Of a DNA stretch of 10,423 bases, positions 1-4,797 are shown one piece after another. The stretch covers positions 1 through 10,423 of the forward strand of contig JAHFCA010000035.1 in assembly GCA_023249715.1 (NCBI GenBank). Reading direction: 5' to 3'. The notes beneath the pieces were generated by a model. It did no database searches, was not told where the DNA came from, and saw only the letters and a program-made list of their open reading frames with translations. Position 1 is the first letter of the stretch. Each line of letters starts with the position of its first letter. Position numbers and translations under genes: made by a program. This stretch comes from Elusimicrobiota bacterium (lineage in GTDB: Bacteria; Elusimicrobiota; Elusimicrobia; 2-02-FULL-39-32).

Positions 1-136
1 CAGATAGAGGCTTTCCCAGATCGGTAGGATGGGAAGAAAGTTTGTCTATTGATTTGGAAATTCTTACTTGGATGGAATGGTCTAGCTTTTCCCAATCTTT
101 TCTGGCCAGATCAGTAAAAAGGACTTCAAATGCCAC
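1..136 (-). CDS. RelE/ParE-type toxin, partial (C-terminus beyond window)
   Basis: Read from a GTG at 134-136 toward position 1, this gives 45 residues beginning VAFEVLFTDLARKDWEKLD and ending in HPTDLGKPLS. The pattern of a short beta strand, then an A-x-K-D-W-E-K-L-D helix with a following helix and 'P...GKPL', is the typical N-terminal half of RelE/StbE/ParE toxins, which are ribosome-dependent mRNA interferases (RelE) or gyrase poisons (ParE). The start overlaps the last codons of the upstream antitoxin gene by 11 bases, which is the usual translationally coupled antitoxin-toxin layout. The catalytic C-terminal half lies outside the window, so RelE and ParE activity cannot be told apart. 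GTG is chosen because it gives the coupled overlap and the family-like N-terminus. Confidence 0.72.
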   Translation of the reverse strand, partial: MAFEVLFTDLARKDWEKLDHSIQVRISKSIDKLSSHPTDLGKPLS

Positions 137-317
137 TATGTTTTTTGATAGATTCCCAACTGTAACGCCGGCCAGAATCTTCTTGATGTCTTTGGTAGGC
201 AATTTTAGACAAAAGGTAATCTTCTACACTGTCCTGTAGATTATCTAGGAGCTCTGCACGCTCCCGATCAGTGAGCTGTTCAATTTCTCTTTTAAGATGT
301 TTAACTTTTGTACTCAT
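126..317 (-). CDS. RelB/StbD-like antitoxin of a type II toxin-antitoxin pair
   Basis: A 63-residue, highly charged protein. Residues 1-30 are predicted helical (KREIEQLTDRERAELLDNL). The C-terminal part, DYLLSKIAYQRHQEDSGRRY followed by SWESIKKHSGI, resembles the 'D...a..r....e..g..ysleev...lgl' tail of RelB/StbD antitoxins, which wraps the toxin. By family knowledge it should neutralise the toxin encoded directly downstream and repress its own operon. The start is supported by a GGAGGT ribosome binding site (ACCTCC at 323-328 on the plus strand) 5 bases upstream of ATG. The toxin gene overlaps its 3' end. The exact antitoxin subfamily is uncertain. Confidence 0.68.
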   Translation of the reverse strand: MSTKVKHLKREIEQLTDRERAELLDNLQDSVEDYLLSKIAYQRHQEDSGRRYSWESIKKHSGI

Positions 318-341
318 TTGTTACCTCCAACTTACACTCTG

Positions 342-370
342 ATTTTATACTCAAGACCCTAATAAGTCAA
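342..370 (-). promoter_or_regulatory. Sigma70-type promoter of the RelB/RelE-like operon
   Basis: On the minus strand, TTGACT (plus 365-370) is followed after exactly 17 bases by TAAAAT (plus 342-347). Each box matches 5 of 6 consensus bases. It lies 25 bases upstream of the antitoxin ATG, with a good ribosome binding site between. Not experimentally supported. Confidence 0.55.
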
Positions 371-377
371 GAAGGCG

Positions 378-406
378 TTGAATTATATCTTTACTGGAGC
401 TATAAT
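378..406 (+). promoter_or_regulatory. Sigma70-type promoter of the PIN-toxin operon
   Basis: TTGAAT (378-383) and TATAAT (401-406) are separated by exactly 17 bases, a near-consensus promoter. A start site near 413 would leave a leader of about 24 bases carrying the ribosome binding site AGAGGT (425-430) before the ATG at 437. Its -35 box is only 7 bp from the -35 box of the divergent operon. Confidence 0.62.
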
Positions 407-436
407 AAATATGGATAAAATATTAGAGGTGAGAAT

Positions 437-637
437 ATGAAATGTGTAAATGTAGCCAAAGATCAATACGAAGTGCTTAAACAAAAAGCGTCTCTTTACG
501 ATGCTTTTTTGAAATCGTCCCCAGAACGTATCTGCGGGATAGAGTCTTATACACCTCAGCGAATTAAAGAATTCTTAAGATGGGATCAGTTAGATAAATC
601 AACAGCCAAACGATTAAAACACATATTTAAATCCTAA
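437..637 (+). CDS. Small protein upstream of PIN toxin, putative antitoxin
   Basis: A 66-residue basic, mostly helical protein that I do not recognise by family. It starts MKCVNVAKDQYEVLKQKASL and ends in a lysine/arginine-rich helix (DKSTAKRLKHIFKS). An antitoxin role is inferred from position: it is the first gene behind a strong promoter, has a good ribosome binding site (AGAGGT, 425-430), and is followed after 9 bases by a PIN-domain gene, the normal arrangement of VapB-VapC-like pairs. No AbrB, ribbon-helix-helix or Phd motif is obvious by eye. The central segment with 'GIESYTPQRIKEFLRWDQLD' could be the toxin-contacting part, but this is a guess. Confidence 0.55.
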   Translation: MKCVNVAKDQYEVLKQKASLYDAFLKSSPERICGIESYTPQRIKEFLRWDQLDKSTAKRLKHIFKS

Positions 638-646
638 CTCCAGAAA

Positions 647-1084
647 GTGAAATTATTTCTGGATGCAAATGTTTTCTTTGCCGCAGCTGGATCTCCTCAA
701 GGTGGGTCCTCCTTCATAATCACAGGGGCAACCGCTAAAAAATGGAAAATCATTACTGTCGCTCATGCTTTGCATGAAGCCGAAAGGAACATTGATCTTA
801 AACTAAGCAAGGATGCACTGACCCGCCATTATAAAAACCTTATTGAGTGCACTCCAGAAATTCAGCCGATTGACTTATTGAATCTACAACAGCTTGCCGA
901 GCTAGGAAAATTCATAACATTTAAAGACGTTCCAATTTTAGCTGGCGCAATCTTAAGTAAACCCGACTATCTTATTACTTTGGATAGAAAGGATTTCATA
1001 AATAATAAGCGCCTCAAATCCTTAGAACTCGAGTTGCAATGCATAGGGCTATGTCTGGAATTAGTTTCTGGCAATTACGGGTAG
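647..1084 (+). CDS. PIN-domain ribonuclease, VapC-like toxin
   Basis: A 145-residue protein with a GTG start. It opens with MKLFLDANVFFAA, the first PIN strand with metal-binding Asp6. A conserved acidic position follows in HALHEAE (Glu44 or Glu46), then DVPILAGAI (Asp94) and YLITLDRKDF (Asp113, Asp116), which together supply the acidic Mg/Mn cluster of PIN RNases. By family it cleaves RNA, and with the preceding small gene (9-base gap) it forms a probable toxin-antitoxin pair. The last residues (about LCLELVSGNYG) are read from DNA that in another frame encodes a tyrosine-recombinase fragment. The C-terminus is therefore probably not native PIN sequence but a replacement tail acquired by rearrangement. 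Whether the protein is still active is unknown. Confidence 0.72.
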   Translation: MKLFLDANVFFAAAGSPQGGSSFIITGATAKKWKIITVAHALHEAERNIDLKLSKDALTRHYKNLIECTPEIQPIDLLNLQQLAELGKFITFKDVPILAGAILSKPDYLITLDRKDFINNKRLKSLELELQCIGLCLELVSGNYG

Positions 1085-1236
1085 AGATGGGTCATTCATC
1101 TGCCGCTTCTATCCCAAGGTACTTAGATGATGCAAAAATATATGACAAAACCGAGTCCATTTTTTATCAAAAAAATCCTCAACTTTCTATGTTAGAAAAT
1201 GGGCAAAAGCGGACAGAAATTCTGAAAACAGAATAA
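1051..1236 (+). pseudogene. Tyrosine recombinase (integrase) C-terminal remnant
   Basis: In the frame of position 1051 the sequence reads GISFWQLRVEMGHSSAASI, then PRYLDDAKIYDKTESIF. It aligns with the last catalytic block of tyrosine recombinases, of the type G-(V/I)-S-x5-(L/M)-G-H-S-S-x5-x-Y. The box-III His is at 1093-1095 and the nucleophilic Tyr at 1120-1122, with the normal nine-residue spacing between them. The rest of the catalytic domain (Arg I, Lys, HxxR) is absent, since the upstream DNA encodes the PIN protein in another frame. This is therefore a broken gene, the scar of an integrated element. It ends 48 bases before tRNA-Ser. The exact left limit is uncertain. Confidence 0.55.
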
Positions 1237-1238
1237 AT

Positions 1239-1267
1239 TTTAGAAGCAGTAAAATAGAAAATAGTAT
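1239..1267 (+). promoter_or_regulatory. Possible promoter for tRNA-Ser
   Basis: TTTAGA (1239-1244) and TAGTAT (1262-1267) with 17-base spacing, each 4 of 6 to consensus, would start transcription near 1274, about 10 bases before the tRNA. The region is AT-rich, so chance matches are likely. Confidence 0.28.
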
Positions 1268-1284
1268 TGATAAATCAGTATAAA

Positions 1285-1371
1285 GGAGGCGTGGCCGAGC
1301 GGTTGAAGGCGCTGGTCTTGAAAACCAGTATCCCGTTACAGGGATCGAAGGTTCGAATCCTTCCGCCTCCG
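1285..1371 (+). tRNA. tRNA-Ser (anticodon UGA)
   Basis: An 87-base cloverleaf. The acceptor stem is GGAGGCG (1285-1291) paired with CGCCTCC (1364-1370), with discriminator G at 1371. The anticodon stem is CTGGT/ACCAG (1312-1316, 1324-1328), with TGA at 1319-1321 reading UCA and related serine codons. A long class II variable arm (CCC...GGG region, about 1331-1345) and the T arm GGTTCGAATCC follow. The 3' CCA is not encoded, so a CCA-adding enzyme is required. The long variable arm and the G discriminator are bacterial serine identity features. It lies between the integrase remnant and mdh. Confidence 0.96.
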
Positions 1372-1461
1372 AAGAGTTTGCGGAGGGGAGTAAGGGAAAT
1401 GGATACAGGGCTTTTATAGAGTTATGGAAAGGCGATCAAGGAGACTAATCGAGGAAATTAT

Positions 1462-2412
1462 ATGGCGAGAAAAAAAATAAGTGTCATTGGAGCGGGGAAT
1501 GTGGGGGCCACTTTAGCCCAAAGGTTGGCGGAAAAAGCGTTGGGGGATGTGGTGGTGCTCGATATCCCATTGGTGGATGGAATGCCCCAGGGGAAAGCGT
1601 TAGATATTTTTGAGTCCGGGCCAGTGTATGGGTACGATACCCGTGTAAAAGGAACAGTAAAGTATGAGGATACCTCTAATTCTGACGTGGTTGTAATTAC
1701 GGCTGGTCTTCCTCGCAAGCCGGGCATGAGCCGGGACGATTTGTTGCTTACCAATGCCGGCATTGTTAAAGGGGTAACCGAGCAAGTGGTTAAATTTTCT
1801 CCTAATTCTATTTTAATTGTCGTATCCAACCCGCTCGACGCCATGTGCGCCGTGGCTCTAAAAATTTCTGGTTTTCCCAAACAGCGCGTCATCGGTATGG
1901 CGGGGGTTTTAGATTCGGCCCGCATGGCTACGTTTATTGCCGATGCGGCTCAGGTTTCCGTGGAAGATGTGCAAACCATGGTACTGGGAGGGCATGGAGA
2001 TACCATGGTTCCCGTTACCCGCTATTGCGCGATTGCGGGTGTGCCCATTGGTGAAATTCTAAAAAAAGAACAGATAGACGCCATTGTTAAAAGAACTGCG
2101 GAAGGCGGCGCGGAAATTGTAAAACTTTTAAAGACAGGCTCCGCCTTCTACGCTCCTTCCGCTTCAGTTGTAGCGATGGTAGAATCCATTTTGAAAGATA
2201 AAAAGAGAATTTTGCCGTGCGCAGTCTATCTGCAAGGAGAATATGGCATTCAGGATCTATTTGTGGGGGTGCCTGTAAAATTGGGAGAACGCGGCATTGA
2301 ACAAATTATTCAGCTGAATTTGAATGTGGAAGAGAGAATTGCCCTCCAAAAATCGGCGGATGCCGTAAAGGAATTGGTGGAAATATTAAAGCGGCAACAA
2401 GTTTTATCTTAA
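1462..2412 (+). CDS. mdh: Malate dehydrogenase (LDH-like NAD-dependent type)
   Basis: A 316-residue protein of normal family length, predicted cytoplasmic, interconverting malate and oxaloacetate with NAD. The Rossmann motif GAGNVG is at 10-15, and Asp34 at the end of beta-2 favours NAD over NADP. The mobile loop LPRKPGMSR (83-91) carries Arg85 and Arg91. Arg in this loop, where lactate dehydrogenases have Gln, indicates malate specificity. Asn123, Asp151 and Arg154 (LDSAR) and catalytic His178 (GGHGD) are all present. The ATG is preceded by GAGG at 1451-1454. The TAA stop is formed by the first three bases of the palindromic element copy 1. The next gene encodes an aspartase/fumarase-type enzyme, so the pair links aspartate or fumarate to the malate-oxaloacetate pool. 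A long antisense open frame over the 5' half is a shadow. Confidence 0.95.
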   Translation: MARKKISVIGAGNVGATLAQRLAEKALGDVVVLDIPLVDGMPQGKALDIFESGPVYGYDTRVKGTVKYEDTSNSDVVVITAGLPRKPGMSRDDLLLTNAGIVKGVTEQVVKFSPNSILIVVSNPLDAMCAVALKISGFPKQRVIGMAGVLDSARMATFIADAAQVSVEDVQTMVLGGHGDTMVPVTRYCAIAGVPIGEILKKEQIDAIVKRTAEGGAEIVKLLKTGSAFYAPSASVVAMVESILKDKKRILPCAVYLQGEYGIQDLFVGVPVKLGERGIEQIIQLNLNVEERIALQKSADAVKELVEILKRQQVLS

Positions 2413-2575
2413 CCCGAATAATTCAGTTGGAGAGCGGAATTCGAATGAAAATATGGCATTTTTTCTTCACAAAAAAGTTCGCGAATAGTTTTAACTATTC
2501 TCTCACTTTTTTGTTTCGAAAAAAAAACCATATTTTCATTCTCGGTTCTCGCTTCCAACTGAATTATTCGGGTTA
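2410..2575. repeat. Long palindromic foldback element, copy 1 (MITE-like)
   Basis: A 166-bp near-continuous inverted repeat beginning TAACCCGAATAATTCAG and ending in its reverse complement. The outermost 22 bp pair perfectly (2410-2431 with 2554-2575). A less regular inner segment follows (2432-2444 against 2540-2553), then 12 perfect pairs (2445-2456 with 2528-2539), an A/T-rich section, and an apical hairpin at 2483-2500 (GAATAGTT/AACTATTC, two-base loop). A second copy is at 7865-8031. Both ends are TA. The left TAA is the stop codon of mdh, and the right TA runs straight into the ribosome binding site of the next gene. It encodes no convincing protein. A TA-duplicating, transposase-dependent foldback element is the best inference. 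I do not recognise a named family. Confidence 0.85.
2471..2512. terminator. Apical hairpin with A6/T6 tracts in element copy 1
   Basis: A6 (2471-2476), then a stem including GAATAGTT/AACTATTC (2483-2490, 2493-2500), then T6 (2507-2512). This has the layout of a bidirectional intrinsic terminator, but the stem is AT-rich with a mismatch bubble, so termination may be weak. If it works, it would separate mdh from the downstream lyase gene. Confidence 0.35.
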
Positions 2576-2580
2576 GGAGG
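2575..2580 (+). promoter_or_regulatory. Ribosome binding site abutting element copy 1
   Basis: A full AGGAGG lies 8 bases before the ATG at 2589. Its first A is the last base of the palindromic element. The base of the long hairpin is therefore flush against the Shine-Dalgarno sequence, and folding could influence ribosome access. Confidence 0.7.
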
Positions 2581-2588
2581 AAATTTTT

Positions 2589-3989
2589 ATGGCAATGACG
2601 CGCTTAGAAAAAGATTCGTTAGGGACTAAAGAGGTTCCGGAAGCCGCTTACTGGGGAATTCAGACCCAGAGAGCGATAGAGAATTTTCCTATCTCTGGTC
2701 TCAGGGCTCATCCAAAGTTTATAGACTCCTTTGTAATGGTTAAAAAGGCGGCCGCTCTCGCCAACTGCGAAGTGGGTTTGATGAAAAAAGAGATGGCGGA
2801 TTCTATCGCTCAGGCGGCGGACGAAGTTTTGGCGGGGAAATGGCGCGACCAGTTTGTGGTGGACGTTTTTCAGATGGGGGCGGGAACTTCTTTTAACATG
2901 AATGTGAATGAAGTTTTAGCCAACCGCGCGATCGAGATTCTTAAGGGGAAAAGAGGGGACTATGCTCTTTGTGACCCCAACGATCATGTAAACATGGCCC
3001 AATCCACGAACGATGTCTTCCCTACCTCTATGCGAGTATGCGTGCGGCTGCTCTTAGGAGAGCTCGTTCCCGTCGTAAAAAATTTGGAAGATGCGCTTTT
3101 AGCGAAGGGAAAAGAGTTCGACTCCATTTTAAAATCTGGCAGAACTCACCTTCAGGACGCGGTTCCCATTCGGTTAGGGCAAGAATTTACCGCTTACGGC
3201 TTAACCGTAAAAAAGTGTCGTCTGCGCATGGAAGCGGTGGCGCCTCTTCTGGAAGAATTGGGAATTGGAGGGAGCGCTGTGGGCACAGGATTAAACACCC
3301 ACCCGCAATACCGTTTTAAGTTGATCGATCATTTAAAAGAATGGACTCTCATTCCCTTTCGCCCGGCTGAAGATATGCGGGAAGCGATGCAGTCCCATTT
3401 TTCTATTTCTACGACGGCGGCGGTCTTAAAGTTGTTAGCCCTTGAGCTTTCCAGAATAGCGAACGATTTTCGTTTGCTCTGCTCGGGCCCTTTAACCGGG
3501 TTTGCGGAAATTGTTCTCCCTGCCGTACAGCCGGGCTCCAGCATTATGCCCGGAAAAGTGAACCCTTCCATGGCGGAGATGCTCAACATGGTCTGTTTCC
3601 AAGTGATTGGGAATGAGCAAACTGTTTCCATGGCTGCCCAAGCGGGCCAATTGGAACTTAACGTGATGATGCCCGTTATGGTATTTAACTTAAATTTCTC
3701 GATAGAGATTTTAAAGAATGGGATTAGAGAATTTACGAACCGTTGCGTTCAAGGTATTAGCGCGGACGCGGAAAAATGTAAACACTATGCCGAGGTCAGT
3801 CCTTCTTTGGCCACTGCCTTAAACCCTTATTTGGGGTACTCTCGGGCGGCGGAAGTCGTTAAAAAGGCACTGAAAGAAAAAAAATCAATTCCTCAGGTAG
3901 TTCAAGAAGAAAAATTGCTCACCCCGGAACAGATTAAAAAAGTTCTGGACCCCAAGCCTTTAACCGAACCGGGCCTTCCGGGAAAATAG
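2589..3989 (+). CDS. aspA: Aspartate ammonia-lyase / class II fumarase family, aspartase more likely
   Basis: A 466-residue soluble enzyme of the aspartase/fumarase superfamily, normally a homotetramer with active sites built from three subunits. Visible blocks are GAGTSFNMN (97-105), NDHVN and QSTND (131-142), GRTHLQDAVP (184-193), GTGLN (232-236) and the signature loop GSSIMPGKVNP (316-326) with catalytic Ser318. GAGTS, Ser-Thr-Asn in QSTND and QDAVPIRLGQEF are the aspartase forms. Fumarase C usually has SGTQ, QSSND and QDATP. Aspartase deaminates aspartate reversibly to fumarate and ammonia. PGKVNP and the neighbouring mdh leave fumarase possible. It starts with an ideal AGGAGG at 2575-2580. 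The palindromic element separates it from mdh, and coaX follows after 18 bases. Confidence 0.85.
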   Translation: MAMTRLEKDSLGTKEVPEAAYWGIQTQRAIENFPISGLRAHPKFIDSFVMVKKAAALANCEVGLMKKEMADSIAQAADEVLAGKWRDQFVVDVFQMGAGTSFNMNVNEVLANRAIEILKGKRGDYALCDPNDHVNMAQSTNDVFPTSMRVCVRLLLGELVPVVKNLEDALLAKGKEFDSILKSGRTHLQDAVPIRLGQEFTAYGLTVKKCRLRMEAVAPLLEELGIGGSAVGTGLNTHPQYRFKLIDHLKEWTLIPFRPAEDMREAMQSHFSISTTAAVLKLLALELSRIANDFRLLCSGPLTGFAEIVLPAVQPGSSIMPGKVNPSMAEMLNMVCFQVIGNEQTVSMAAQAGQLELNVMMPVMVFNLNFSIEILKNGIREFTNRCVQGISADAEKCKHYAEVSPSLATALNPYLGYSRAAEVVKKALKEKKSIPQVVQEEKLLTPEQIKKVLDPKPLTEPGLPGK

Positions 3990-4007
3990 AGGAGAATTGG
4001 CAATAAG

Positions 4008-4778
4008 ATGCTCTTAGCGATCGATATTGGGAATACAAATATTACGCTGGGTGTCTTTGGAGAAAATTTAGTCGCTTCTTGGCGGCTTTCCACTTCGCCC
4101 ACCGCCACTAAAGACGAGTATGGAACAAAAATTCTGGATCTGTTTCACTATGCGACTCTGCAGCGGACAAAAATTAAGGGAGTGGCTGTGGCGAGCGTGG
4201 TTCCCGCTCTTACTCCTGTTTTTCAAGAAATCACTAAAACTTATTTTGATTTAGACGCTTTTATTATTGACGAGAAAATAAAAAACGTTCTTCCCAACCT
4301 CTATGAAAACCCAAAAGAAGTGGGGGCCGACCGCATTGTGAACGCTCAGGCGGCTTTAGAAAAAGCGGGCGCGCCCTGCATTGTGGTGGATTTTGGCACC
4401 GCCACGACGTTCGATTGCATTACGCGAGAGAGAAAATATGGGGGAGGCATTATTGTTCCGGGCCCCAACCTAGCCGCGGAATCCTTAAGTTTACATACCG
4501 CAAAATTGCCCAGGGTCGCTTTCCTAAAACCATCTGGGCTTATTGGGAAGAATACGGTAGAGTCCATTCAGTCCGGACTCTATTACGGTTATGTGGAATT
4601 AGTGGATGGTCTGTGCCAACGGTTAAAACGGGAGCTCGGTTCCAGCTGTAAAATTATCGCTACAGGGGGGCTTGCTTTGGCCATTGCCGCGGATTCTAAA
4701 TATATTAAACCCCAGGCGGTCTATCCCAATTTGACTCTGGAAGGGATCAAAATAATCTGGGAGCGCAATAAAAATTGA
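4008..4778 (+). CDS. coaX: Type III pantothenate kinase
   Basis: A 256-residue kinase of the acetate/sugar kinase-hsp70-actin fold that phosphorylates pantothenate, the first step of coenzyme A synthesis. The N-terminal phosphate loop is LLAIDIGNTNITLGVF (2-17) with Asp6. GADRIVNA (106-113) is the conserved pantothenate-site block, VVDFGTATTFD (126-136) supplies the second phosphate-binding strand and essential acid, and IIATGGLA is the C-terminal adenosine motif. Type III enzymes use monovalent cations and are not inhibited by CoA, by family knowledge. AGGAG at 3990-3994 lies 13 bases before the ATG, slightly far. It appears to be co-transcribed with the upstream lyase. The following gene starts about 20 bases after its stop. 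Confidence 0.95.
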   Translation: MLLAIDIGNTNITLGVFGENLVASWRLSTSPTATKDEYGTKILDLFHYATLQRTKIKGVAVASVVPALTPVFQEITKTYFDLDAFIIDEKIKNVLPNLYENPKEVGADRIVNAQAALEKAGAPCIVVDFGTATTFDCITRERKYGGGIIVPGPNLAAESLSLHTAKLPRVAFLKPSGLIGKNTVESIQSGLYYGYVELVDGLCQRLKRELGSSCKIIATGGLALAIAADSKYIKPQAVYPNLTLEGIKIIWERNKN

Positions 4779-4797
4779 GTGGTCGCCGTCCATTTTA

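Noticed and set aside
411..440. Nine-codon mini-frame (MDKILEVRI) in the leader of the PIN operon, overlapping the next start as ATGA
   Set aside because: It would start at or before the predicted transcription start, has no ribosome binding site, and is too short to support.
1285..1371. tRNA-Ser 3' end as an active attachment site
   Set aside because: No second copy of the tRNA 3' end is visible to the left, and the integrase remnant is on the 5' side of the tRNA.
1458..1925. 155-codon minus-strand open frame opposite mdh
   Set aside because: It is antisense to a clear malate dehydrogenase, with no family-like motifs. It is a shadow of codon bias.
2445..2576. Open frame of 43 codons starting MKIWHFFFTKK inside element copy 1
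   Set aside because: A one-base indel shifts the frame in copy 2 right after MKIW, and the pattern of differences follows base pairing, not codons.
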